A stretch of 64,000 nt of DNA from Nocardia aurantia (GTDB taxonomy: Bacteria; Actinomycetota; Actinomycetes; Mycobacteriales; Mycobacteriaceae). The stretch is taken from positions 682,001 to 746,000 of the forward strand of contig NZ_WEGI01000001.1 in the NCBI RefSeq assembly GCF_009604425.1, read 5' to 3'. The notes beneath the pieces are model-generated. The model saw only the letters and a program-made list of their open reading frames with translations, ran no database searches and was not told where the DNA came from. Made by a program: the position numbers and the translations under genes. Below are positions 25,113-35,100 of this stretch, piece after piece; position 1 is the stretch's first letter; each line of letters starts with the position of its first letter.

Positions 25113-26588
25113 GTGACAGCACAGTCGATCGGTGGCCGCGCTGCCGCCGAACCCGAATTGTGCCGAGTGTCCGTCATCGGGGGGGATACCCAGCTCGACG
25201 TCGGGCTTCCGGCTACCGTGCCCGTGGCCGCCTTCATCGGCGACCTCGTGGCATTGATCGAATCGCGCAATCCACGATTGCCCGATCAGGAGGACGGGGG
25301 AGTACCGTCGCGTCCACAGCACTGGACGCTGGCACGGTTGGGGCGCAACATGATCGCGCCCAGTCAGACGCTCGGCGAGGCCGACGTCCACGACGGGGAA
25401 CTGCTGGTGCTGCGGCCGGTGGCGGCGAAGGAATCGCCGGCGCTGTTCGACGATGTCATCGATGCGGTGGCGCGGCTGACGGCCGAGGAGTTCCGCGGCT
25501 GGTCCGCCGGCGCCGCGCGCTGGACCGGCCTGGTCGCGGCGCTGGTCGCGATGCTGGCCGTCCTGGGCCTGGCCGCCGCCTCGCGGGCCACCGGCGACCG
25601 CTGGATGGTGCCCGCGCTGCTCACCGGATTCGCTGTCGCCGCACTGGTTTCCGCGGTGATCGTGGCCCGGCGCTACGGTGACGAGCTGACCGCGACCATC
25701 CTGACCGCGTGCATGTCGCTGTCGATCTTCGGCGGTGCGGCACTGTTCGTCCCGGGGGCGCTGGGGAGTCCGCACCTGTTGCTCGGTTCGGCGGCCGCAC
25801 TGCTGCTGGCGGTGGTCGGCTACCGGCTGATCGGGACCGGGCCCTCGGTGATCGCCGCCGTCGTCACGCTGACGGCGTGCAGCGGTATCGCCGCGGCGGT
25901 GTCGATGGTGTGGGATCCGGGGCTGCCGAAGATCGCCGCCGGCCTGCTCGTCGGTGCGCTGCTGCTGATTTCGCTGGTGCCGCGGATGGCGGCGGGCCTG
26001 GCCCGGCTGCCGGTGCCGCCCGTGCCCACCGCGGGTGGCGCCATCGACCCGGCCGATCACGAGCCGCGGCCCACGATCGAGGGCATCGGCGCGATCGGCG
26101 CCACCGTGCTGCCGTCGGCGGCCGGACTCGGGCAACGGGCCCGCATCGCCAACCATTTCCAGACCGGCATGCTGTTCGGCTGCACCGTGTCGGCCGGGCT
26201 CGGTGCGCTGGGCTCGGTGGGCCGGTTCGGCGCGAGTCATTGGCAGGGTGCGGCGCTGGCCGTCGTCACCGCGATCGTGCTGTGCCTGCGCGGCCGCGCC
26301 TTCGCCGATCTGGCCCAGGCGTGCGTGCTGATCTCCGGTGGTGCGCTGGTGTTCGTCGCGCTGGCAGTGCGACTGGCCGTGCTGGATTCGCGGCTGGTCC
26401 CGGTCTCGGCCGGGCTGCTGTTGCTGTTCGCGGTGGCCGCGATCGGATTCGGTGTCGTCGGACCGCATATCGAGGTCTCGCCGGTGGTCCGCCGATTCGA
26501 CGAGATCGTGGAGTACCTGCTCATCGTGGCGGTGGTACCGCTGGTGCTGTGGGTCATGGATGTCTACACGGTGGCCCGGAACCTATGA
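25113..26588 (+). CDS. eccD: ESX core integral membrane protein EccD
   Basis: A 491-aa protein from GTG 25113, with CAGGAGC upstream. Residues 1-100 form the ubiquitin-like domain (CRVSVIGGDTQLDVGLP ... LARLGRNMIAPSQTLGEADVHDGELLVLRP). About eleven TM helices follow from about 135 (WTGLVAALVAMLAVLGLAAA) to the end. EccD lines the membrane vestibule around EccC. It overlaps the mycP start (ATGA). The frame extends upstream, but that part overlaps the eccA promoter region and is not used. Confidence 0.93.
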   Translation: MTAQSIGGRAAAEPELCRVSVIGGDTQLDVGLPATVPVAAFIGDLVALIESRNPRLPDQEDGGVPSRPQHWTLARLGRNMIAPSQTLGEADVHDGELLVLRPVAAKESPALFDDVIDAVARLTAEEFRGWSAGAARWTGLVAALVAMLAVLGLAAASRATGDRWMVPALLTGFAVAALVSAVIVARRYGDELTATILTACMSLSIFGGAALFVPGALGSPHLLLGSAAALLLAVVGYRLIGTGPSVIAAVVTLTACSGIAAAVSMVWDPGLPKIAAGLLVGALLLISLVPRMAAGLARLPVPPVPTAGGAIDPADHEPRPTIEGIGAIGATVLPSAAGLGQRARIANHFQTGMLFGCTVSAGLGALGSVGRFGASHWQGAALAVVTAIVLCLRGRAFADLAQACVLISGGALVFVALAVRLAVLDSRLVPVSAGLLLLFAVAAIGFGVVGPHIEVSPVVRRFDEIVEYLLIVAVVPLVLWVMDVYTVARNL

Positions 26589-28009
26589 GGTGGCGGGCCG
26601 CGTGGACGTGTGTGCCGATCCTCGTCACGCTGGCCGCAACGCTGTCGGCCGGGCCGTCGCCCGCCGATGCGGCGCCCGTGCGGACCGTGGCGCCGCCGGC
26701 GATCGATCCGGGCGCGCTGGGCGCCGCGCAGGCGCTCAGCGGCCGGCCGGGTCCGCCGGATCCGACCGAGCCGGAACGGTTGTGCGCCAAGCCTTTTCTG
26801 CAAGGCGCGGTGCCCAGGGATCCGGTGGTCGCGCAGCGGGCACTCGGTCTGCCCGCGGCCTGGCAGTTCAGCCGGGGGGCCGGGGTGAAGGTGGCGGTCA
26901 TCGATACCGGCGTCACCCCGCACCCGCGGCTGCCGCCGGTCCAGGCCGGGGGCGACTACGTGCAGGCGGGCGGGGACGGCCTGTTCGACTGTGACGGTCA
27001 CGGCACCTTCGTGGCGGGCATCATCGCCGCCCGGCCGAGTCCCGACGACGCTTTCGCCGGGGTGGCTCCGGACGCCGACATCCTCAGCATCCGGCAGTCC
27101 AGCACCGCGTTCCAGGCGAAGAACCGCGGCGGCAACGGCCAGCCGGGCAATGTCGACGACGACGGCTACGGCAATGTGCTGACCATGGCCGCGGCCGTGG
27201 TGCGCGCGGTGGATCTGGGCGCGAAGGTGATCAACATCTCTCAGGTGGCGTGCACGCCCGCGGGTTCCGATACCGCCGACGCGGCGCTCGGGGCCGCGGT
27301 GAAGTACGCCTACGACAGCGGCGCCGTCGTGGTCGCGGCGGCCGGCAACGCCGGTGGCGAGGGTCGCTGCAAGGAGCAGAACGCGATCGGCGGCTGGGAG
27401 GGGGTGACCACGGTCGCCAGTCCGGCCTGGTTCAGCCCGTACGTGCTATCGGTCGGGTCGATGGCGCCGGACGGCAGCCCGTCGTCGTTCACCCTGCACG
27501 GACCGTGGGTGAGCGTCGCCGCCGTCGGGGAAGGCGTTGTCTCGCTGGACAATCAGCCCGGCGCCGACGGGCTGGTCAACGCACTGCCGGATGCCGAGAA
27601 CCAGCCACAGCTGTACGCGGGGACGAGTTTCGCCGCGCCGTACGTCTCCGGGCTGGCCGCGCTGATCCGCGCGCGCTTCCCGGACCTGAGCGCACAACAG
27701 GTGATGGACCGGATCACGCGTACCGCACACGCGCCCGGTCCGGGGCGGGACGACCGGGTCGGCGCCGGGCTGATCGATCCACTGGCCGCGCTCACCGCGC
27801 AGCTGCCGGATCGGCCGCCCAGCGCGGGGGTCGACCAGGCGCACGCCGTCGCGCCGCCGACGCAGCCGGCGGGCCCGCCCGCACTGCCGCGGCGCGTCGC
27901 CACGATCGGCACGATCGCGTGCCTGGCCGCGCTCGGAATCGGTCTGCTGATCGCGATTCCGTACCGGCGCAAGCGAAGTGGCGACGAGCTACCAGATTTC
28001 GATTCGTAG
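26585..28009 (+). CDS. mycP: ESX-associated subtilisin-like protease MycP
   Basis: A 474-aa secreted, membrane-anchored serine protease (mycosin). A Sec signal peptide spans residues 1-30 (TCVPILVTLAATLSAGPSPADA). The catalytic triad is visible as Asp107 (VIDTG), His139 (DGHGTFVAG) and Ser348 (GTSFAAP), with the N-extension typical of mycosins. A C-terminal TM helix (about 435-455) ends in a basic tail. MycP stabilises the ESX complex and processes substrates. It overlaps eccD by four bases and leads into eccC after 21 bases. Confidence 0.95.
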   Translation: MRWRAAWTCVPILVTLAATLSAGPSPADAAPVRTVAPPAIDPGALGAAQALSGRPGPPDPTEPERLCAKPFLQGAVPRDPVVAQRALGLPAAWQFSRGAGVKVAVIDTGVTPHPRLPPVQAGGDYVQAGGDGLFDCDGHGTFVAGIIAARPSPDDAFAGVAPDADILSIRQSSTAFQAKNRGGNGQPGNVDDDGYGNVLTMAAAVVRAVDLGAKVINISQVACTPAGSDTADAALGAAVKYAYDSGAVVVAAAGNAGGEGRCKEQNAIGGWEGVTTVASPAWFSPYVLSVGSMAPDGSPSSFTLHGPWVSVAAVGEGVVSLDNQPGADGLVNALPDAENQPQLYAGTSFAAPYVSGLAALIRARFPDLSAQQVMDRITRTAHAPGPGRDDRVGAGLIDPLAALTAQLPDRPPSAGVDQAHAVAPPTQPAGPPALPRRVATIGTIACLAALGIGLLIAIPYRRKRSGDELPDFDS

Positions 28010-28030
28010 TACCGGGGAGGGACAGTTTTC

Positions 28031-31000
28031 ATGGCAACCGAGGGTTTCGTGCGTCGTCCGCGCATCGCGCCGCCGCGCGCGCCGGGCGGCGAGGTCGGAT
28101 TGACGCCGCCGCCGGAGATTCCGCGGCCGGTCGCCGGCCCGCTGCTGACGAAACTCATGCCGGTCGTCATGGTCGTCGCCGTGGTCGGCATGATGGCGAT
28201 GTTCGTCATGATGGGCCGCAGTCTGCTGTCCAACCCGATGATGATGATGTTCCCGATGATGATGCTCATGTCGATGGTGGGCATGATGGCCGGGTACGGC
28301 AAGGGCGGCAAGAGCGCGTCGGAACTCGACGAGGAACGCAAGGACTACTTCCGCTACCTGGACCAGATCCGCCGGGACGTCCGGCGCACCGGGGTCAAGC
28401 AGCTGGAGATGCTGGTCTGGAGCCATGCCGAGCCGGCCGATCTGCAGGGCCTCGTCGGCACCCGGCGGATGTGGGAGCGCCGGCCCAACGATCCCGATTT
28501 CGGGCATGTGCGCGTCGGGGTCGGCAGTCATCGGCTGGCCACCAAGCTGGCGCGGCCGGAGACGGGTCCGCTGGAGGATCTGGAGCCGGTGTCGACGGTG
28601 GCGCTGCGCCGGTTCGTCCGGACGCATTCCGTCGTGCACCAGCTGCCGACTGCGGTCTCGCTGCGCGCGTTCCCGGCCATCAACATCGGCGGCCCGGCCG
28701 CGGACGCGCAGATGCTGGTGCGCTCGATGTTGATGGAACTCACCGCGTTCCACGGCCCCGACCACGTCGCCGTCGCCGTGGTCTGCGCCGATCCCGACTC
28801 GCCGACCTGGTCGTGGGCGAAATGGCTGCCGCACCTGCAGCACGCCGGTCACCGCGACGGCATGGGCTCGGCCCGGATGATGTACCAGTCGCTGGCCGAA
28901 CTCGAGACCGCGCTCGCCGACGAACTGCTGGAACGTGGCCGGTTCATGCGCAATCCGCAACCGACCCAGGGCCGGATCCACGTGGTGGTCGTCATCGACG
29001 ACGGCTACGTCAGCGGTAACGAGCGGCTGATCAGCGAATCCGGGCTCGACTCGGTGACCGTGCTGGATCTCACCGCGCCGGAGACCGGGCTGGCCGCGCG
29101 GCGCGGCCTGCAACTGGTCGCCGCCGGTGGCGACGTATTCGCCAAAAGCGCTGCGGGAGTAGAGAAGTTCGCGACCGCCGATCCGGTGACCGTCGCCGAG
29201 GCCGAGGCATACGCCCGCGCGCTGGCCCGGTACCGGATCGCCACCGCCGCCCAGATCGTCAGCCTCGGCGACAACAACACCACGACCGATCCGGGATTGA
29301 TGGCGCTGCTGAAGATTCCGGACGCGGCGGGTATCGATCCCGCGAAGGTGTGGCGGCCGCGGGTCGGCCGGGAGCGGTTGCGGGTGCCGATCGGGGTCAC
29401 CCCGGACGGCGCGCCGGTCGAGATCGACATCAAGGAGTCCGCGGAGTTCGGCATGGGCCCGCACGGGCTGTGCATCGGCGCCACCGGCTCGGGTAAGTCG
29501 GAATTCCTTCGTACGCTGGTACTTTCGCTGGTCACCACGCATTCACCGGATCAGCTGAACCTGGTGCTGGTCGACTTCAAGGGTGGCGCGACCTTCCTCG
29601 GCCTGGACCCGCTGCCACATGTCGCGGCGGTGATCACCAACCTCGAGGAGGAGATCACCCTCGTCGATCGCATGGGTGACGCGCTGCGCGGCGAGATGAA
29701 CCGGCGCCAGGAATTGCTGCGCGTGTCCGGGCAGTTCGCGAACGTCACCGATTACGAGAAGGCCCGCGCGGCCGGGATGCCGCTGGATCCGCTGCCCGCG
29801 TTGTTCGTGATCGTCGACGAGTTCTCCGAACTGCTCTCGCAGAAACCGGATTTCGCGGATCTGTTCGTGATGATCGGCCGGCTCGGCCGCTCGCTGCACG
29901 TCCATCTGCTGCTGGCCTCACAGCGGCTGGAGGAGAACCGGATGCGCGGGCTGGACTCGCACCTGTCCTATCGCATCGGTCTGCGGACCTTCTCCGCCAA
30001 CGAATCCCGGGCCGTGCTCGGCATCACCGACGCCTACCACCTGCCCGCCGTGCCGGGATCCGGATATCTCAAGAGCGACGCGTCGGATCCGTTGCGGTTC
30101 AACGCGACCTACGTCTCGGGACCGTACGTGGCGCCCCGGGCGGTGGGCCGGGCCGGCGGGCAGGCGGTCGTCGAGGCGCCGCCGCGGCTGTTCACCGCGG
30201 CGCCGGTGGAGATGCCGGCCACCCCCGCACTGCCACGACTCGATCCGCTGGACCTGCCACCCGCCCCGGCCGACGAGGGCATCCCGGACACCCTGCTGCA
30301 GGTGGTGGTCGGCCGGTTGGTCGGGCACGGCCGGCCGGCGCACGAGGTGTGGCTGCCGCCGCTGGACGATTCGCCCACGGTGGACATGCTGCTGCCGGAC
30401 CCGGATTGGCGTTCGCCGGTCAACCGGCACGGCCAGCTGTGGATGCCGATCGGCATCATCGACAAGCCGTACGAGCAGAAACGCGACGTGCTGACCATCA
30501 ACCTGGCCGGCGCGCAGGGCCATGTCGCGATCGTCGGCGGCCCGCAGTCCGGCAAGACGACCGCGGTCCGCACCATCATCACCGCCGCCGCCGCGACGCA
30601 CAGCCCCGAACAGGTGCAGTTCTACTGCATCGACTTCGGCAGCGGCGCACTGTCGAGCCTCAGCGGCCTGCCGCATGTGGGATCGGTGGCCCGGGCCAAC
30701 GACCCCGACCGGATCCGCCGCACCATCGCCGAGATGACGACGTTGATGAAGCAGCGGCAGGAGCGGTTCAGCCGGTGGGGGATCGAGTCGATCACCGACT
30801 TCCGCAACCGCCGCTACGCCGCGCTGGTCGCCGGCGGCGGCCGGATCCCGGCCGACGATCCGATGGCCGAGGACCGGTTCGGTGACGTCTTCCTGGTCAT
30901 CGACGGCTGGGCGACCATCCGCGAGGAGTACGACGCGCTCGAACCGCAGGTGAACGCGCTGGCCGGTGGCGGTCTGTCGCTCGGTATCCACGTGATCCTG

Positions 31001-32059
31001 GTGGCCCGGCGCTGGGGCGAGATCCGGCCGGTGATCAAGGATCAGATCGGCACCAAGATCGAATTGCGCCTCGGTGACCCGTCGGACTCCGAGATGGATC
31101 GGCGCACCTCCGCACTGGTTCCGGTGGGCCGGCCCGGCCGCGGCCTGACCCCGCAGAAGCTGCACATGCTGATCGCCCTGCCGCGACTGGATTCGGATAT
31201 GGAGCTGGCCACCCTGGCCGAGGGCGCCGCGGCCTCGAAACAGGCTCTGGTGGAACTGTATCCGGGCCTGCGCGCACCGGAAGTGCGGATGCTGCCGCAC
31301 AAGGCCGAGCGCGAGCACGTGGTCGCGCTGGCCCGGGCGCACGGGTACGACCTGTCCCCGACCAGGATCGCCGTCGGCCTCGGCGAAGCCGAATTGCAGC
31401 CGCTGGTGCTCGATTTCGGCGCCGACCCGCACTTCATGGCCTTCACCGACCGCGAGTGCGGCAAGACGACGCTGTTGCGCAACATCGCGATGGGCGTCGT
31501 CGAGAACTCGACCCCGGACCAGGCCCGCATCATCCTGATCGACTACCGGCGCACCATGCTCGGCGTGGTACCCGAGGAATACCTCGCCGGCTATTCGACC
31601 GGATCGCAGACCTGCGGCAACATGATTCGCGAGATCTGCGTCTACCTGTCGCGCCGGACGCCCGGATCCGACATCACGCCACAGCAATTGCGGGAACGCA
31701 GCTGGTGGTCGGGTCCCGAGATCTACATCATCGTGGACGACTACGACATGGTGGTCACCGCCGGGGGCGGCCTCAATCCCCTTGCGCCACTGGTGGAATA
31801 CCTGCCCCAGGCGCGTGACATCGGCCTGCACTTCGTCCTCACCCGCGGGATCGGCGGCGTCTCCCGGGCGTTGTTCGATCCGGTCGTCGGCGGCATGAAG
31901 AACCTGAGCGTCGACACACTGATCGGTAGCGGTCCCCGCGACGAGGGCAAGATCATCGGCGATGTCCGGCCCGAGAAACTGCCGCCCGGCCGCGGCATCC
32001 TGGTCTCCCGGACCAAGGGGCACGAGATGGTGCAGATCGCCTATCTGCCCCCGCTGTAA
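28031..32059 (+). CDS. eccC: ESX FtsK/SpoIIIE-type ATPase EccC (fused Ca-Cb)
   Basis: A 1342-aa motor protein of the ESX pore. Two N-terminal TM helices (about 37-90, rich in Met: MVVAVVGMMAMFVMMG) are followed by three FtsK-like ATPase domains. Walker A motifs are at about 482 (GATGSGKSE), 836 (GGPQSGKTT) and 1139 (TDRECGKTT). The third motif starts Thr-Asp instead of Gly, a deviation seen in distal EccC domains. EccCa and EccCb are fused in one chain, as in ESX-3, ESX-4 and ESX-5 but not ESX-1. It follows mycP and precedes the giant effector by 70 bases. Confidence 0.95.
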   Translation: MATEGFVRRPRIAPPRAPGGEVGLTPPPEIPRPVAGPLLTKLMPVVMVVAVVGMMAMFVMMGRSLLSNPMMMMFPMMMLMSMVGMMAGYGKGGKSASELDEERKDYFRYLDQIRRDVRRTGVKQLEMLVWSHAEPADLQGLVGTRRMWERRPNDPDFGHVRVGVGSHRLATKLARPETGPLEDLEPVSTVALRRFVRTHSVVHQLPTAVSLRAFPAINIGGPAADAQMLVRSMLMELTAFHGPDHVAVAVVCADPDSPTWSWAKWLPHLQHAGHRDGMGSARMMYQSLAELETALADELLERGRFMRNPQPTQGRIHVVVVIDDGYVSGNERLISESGLDSVTVLDLTAPETGLAARRGLQLVAAGGDVFAKSAAGVEKFATADPVTVAEAEAYARALARYRIATAAQIVSLGDNNTTTDPGLMALLKIPDAAGIDPAKVWRPRVGRERLRVPIGVTPDGAPVEIDIKESAEFGMGPHGLCIGATGSGKSEFLRTLVLSLVTTHSPDQLNLVLVDFKGGATFLGLDPLPHVAAVITNLEEEITLVDRMGDALRGEMNRRQELLRVSGQFANVTDYEKARAAGMPLDPLPALFVIVDEFSELLSQKPDFADLFVMIGRLGRSLHVHLLLASQRLEENRMRGLDSHLSYRIGLRTFSANESRAVLGITDAYHLPAVPGSGYLKSDASDPLRFNATYVSGPYVAPRAVGRAGGQAVVEAPPRLFTAAPVEMPATPALPRLDPLDLPPAPADEGIPDTLLQVVVGRLVGHGRPAHEVWLPPLDDSPTVDMLLPDPDWRSPVNRHGQLWMPIGIIDKPYEQKRDVLTINLAGAQGHVAIVGGPQSGKTTAVRTIITAAAATHSPEQVQFYCIDFGSGALSSLSGLPHVGSVARANDPDRIRRTIAEMTTLMKQRQERFSRWGIESITDFRNRRYAALVAGGGRIPADDPMAEDRFGDVFLVIDGWATIREEYDALEPQVNALAGGGLSLGIHVILVARRWGEIRPVIKDQIGTKIELRLGDPSDSEMDRRTSALVPVGRPGRGLTPQKLHMLIALPRLDSDMELATLAEGAAASKQALVELYPGLRAPEVRMLPHKAEREHVVALARAHGYDLSPTRIAVGLGEAELQPLVLDFGADPHFMAFTDRECGKTTLLRNIAMGVVENSTPDQARIILIDYRRTMLGVVPEEYLAGYSTGSQTCGNMIREICVYLSRRTPGSDITPQQLRERSWWSGPEIYIIVDDYDMVVTAGGGLNPLAPLVEYLPQARDIGLHFVLTRGIGGVSRALFDPVVGGMKNLSVDTLIGSGPRDEGKIIGDVRPEKLPPGRGILVSRTKGHEMVQIAYLPPL

Positions 32060-32129
32060 CCATTCTCGGTGCCGGGAATCCGGCGCCCGGGGTGCGAATA
32101 TCGGCCACGGTAGGTGAGAGGAACCGTCC

Positions 32130-35100
32130 GTGGCCGATTTTCCGATGGAGCTGGTGGAGCCGGTGCTCGGCCCGCGGCCCGACGGCCATCCGGGTGCGAT
32201 GCGGCAACTCGCCGACGCGCACGCGGCGACGGCGGAGCGGAGCCGGGCGCTGGCGCAGGGATACCGGAACTCCGCCGCGTCGACCCGAGCCTCGCTCGGT
32301 GGTGACACGGGTGCGCGGGTGGCCGCGTACCAGGAGCGGATCGCGGCTGCCCTGGACGGCCACGCGGACTACTCCGACAGCCTCGCGCAGCAGCTCTACC
32401 AAGGCGCCAACACGGTCGAGGAAGGCCAGTTCACCTGGGCGGGAATGGGTGTCGTCCTGGTCGCGCAGCTTGCCGCCGATGCGATGATGCTCCAGGCCGG
32501 GGCGGTGAAGGCCGTCGAGGACCGGGCCGCGGCGCGGGTCGGCTGGCGGCGTTTCCTCGGCGGCAGGCTCGCCGGACTGGCTGCCTCCGGCCGCACTTTC
32601 ATGGTGAGCCGGGCCGGGATGCTGACGACGGCGGGGGTGCTCGGCGCCGCGGCCGGTGCGGTGGTCCCGGTGCTGGCGGAGGAGCGTCAGATCCGGGCGG
32701 GGCATCGGGAGCACCTCGACGGGCAGACCGTCGTGACCGGCCTGCTCAGCGGTCTCGCCGGTGGTCTCGGCGGCGCCGCGGTCGCGTCGGCCGCCGGTCC
32801 CATGGTGCAGCGGTGGCTGGGCCGCGTGGTCCGTGACTCGCGCCTCTCGACAGTGCTCGGAACCCTGGCGCTCGGCGCGGCGGGGGGTGCCGGCGGTGCG
32901 GTTCCGGGTGTGCTGGCGGCGAGCCTCACCACAGCCGCGTACACCGGGAAGTTCAGCCTGTCCGGGCGCGAGCTGACGAACAACCTGACGATCGGCATCG
33001 TCGGCGGCATGGTCGGCGGGGTCACCGGGATGGTGCACGCGGCGCGGGCCGCGCACCCGACATTCGTGGATTCGGCTGCTGTGCACCCTGTTCCGTCGCT
33101 GCGGGGCCATCTCGGACCGCCGATCGGTGATCGGCCGGAGATCGCCGCACCGGGCCGCATCGCGGCGGGCGCCGCCACCCGGCCGACGAGTGCCCTCGGC
33201 GACCCCGCGGTCCCGGCGGCCGGGGTCGTGGGCGCAGCCGCGCCGCCCGCGACGACCGGTGGTGGACGGGGTGCGATGCGGCCCGCGGTCACCGTGCGTG
33301 GCGACGGCAGAGATGTCCTGATGATCGGCTCGCCGGATGCGCGGGCAACGACAGCCGCCGCCGATCCGGTCGGGACAGCGGATCCGGTTGTGGGGCGGGC
33401 ACCAGCCTCGACGGAGGAATCGGTCGTGACGTCGGATCCGGTTGTGGGGCGGGCATCGGCTTCGGCAGAGGAGCCGGTCGTGACGTCGGACCCGGCCGTG
33501 CCGACGGCGTCTGCGGATACCGAGAAGCGCACTGTGGCAGCGGATCCGACGACAGCGGAGGCTCGGGCGGCCGAGTCGGCGGCTCCCGAACTCACCGAGA
33601 ACCGGATCGCCGAGCATATGGCCGATCGCGGTACCGTCACCGTGCCGTTCGATCCGGCGGCGGCCGCGCGGCGCGAGGCCGGGAACTGGGGAGCGGCCGT
33701 CACCGAGAGTCATCGGCCGGTCGTCTTCGATGCGTCCCGGGTCCTGGGGGCGAGCGGGGTGTCCGCCGTCCCGGCCGAGCGGGTGCCTGTTCTGGTCGGC
33801 GCGCACCCGGCACCGGAAGTACCTGCGGTGCACACGGCACCGGAAGTTACTCCGGTGCATACGGTTTCGGAAGTACCGGGAAACGCCGGACGCGTCGGCG
33901 GGACAGTCGATCCGGGATCCACCGTCGCGAATCCGCCCGGCATCCACGGGAGTTCACCCGATTCGCCCGTCATGTCGGGGGATGGCGGCGGGCGCGGCCG
34001 GCCGCCGCGGTCCGCTGGCGGTGGGCGCGATCCCGAAACCGGTGGCTGGAGTTTGGGATCGGACGGCGCGGTGCCGGGCTCCGGCCGGTCCGGCCACGGG
34101 TACGACATGGCGACACCGCGCTCCGGTGGGCCGGGGACCTCGGGTGGGCACGACCTCGGACCGGCCGGCCGATCGGGCGGTGACGATGCCGGTGGGCGCA
34201 GGCTTCCTCACGACGACAACGAATTCCGGGTGGACGGCCGGGACGGGGACACCGTGGACCCCGCCGCGATGTCCGGCTCCCATTCTTCGGCAACGGAATC
34301 CACGCCGTCGCAGCGGGTACGAGTGCGGCGATCGCGGCCACCGGATCTCGATGCCGGGCCGACCGGCCCCGGATTGTCGGCCTGGGACCGGAAGGCACCG
34401 CACATGGTGCCGTTCAATTACGCTCGCCTGGACGAGAATCGGGCGGCGACCCTCATGGCGCGGGCCGGCTATTCGGTGGAGCAGGTGCCGCGGCGTAGCT
34501 CCGGGGGCCGGGAGAACATCTCGTTCCGCATCGATGGGGAGCCGTTCGGCTTCCTGCGACCGGAGACATCGAGTATGGCCAATATCGTCCAACGGCTCGA
34601 GCGCCTCGGCGGCCGGGTCGTGGTGAGCCTCCGCGAGAGCCCTTTCAGCGCAACCGATCTCGCCACCTACATGTCCTACGCACAGCCCGAGAACATCTCG
34701 GAGCTGATCGTCGTGGGCGAGGAGCACGGCGTGGAGTACGCCCGCCCGCTCTACAGCCGCGGCACCGTGCCCACGGCCGCGAACGTGCCCGACGTGTTCG
34801 CGAGGTTACGGCACGCACAGGGCGAGGCCGTTCGAATGCCGACGCGCGCAGCGGGTTACACCTGGGGTGACGTTCGCCGGCTGCTTCCCGACGAGGCCCA
34901 GCCGGAGCGGTTCTCCCGGCCGGAGCCGAATCCGGACGGGTTCGGGCCCTCCGGTATCGGGCCGGTGCAGTCCTCGGGCCACGACGCGTTGTTGCGGAGC
35001 ATGATGGGTGTTCGATCCGAGCCCGCGTTCATCAGCGGCGAGTCCGTCACGGCGCTGGTCCTGCACGAGCGCAGCTACTACGCCCCGGGTGAGGTAGCCG

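Noticed and set aside
29918..32308. A 796-residue minus-strand open frame opposite eccC
   Set aside because: Antisense shadow; eccC carries three Walker motifs on the other strand.
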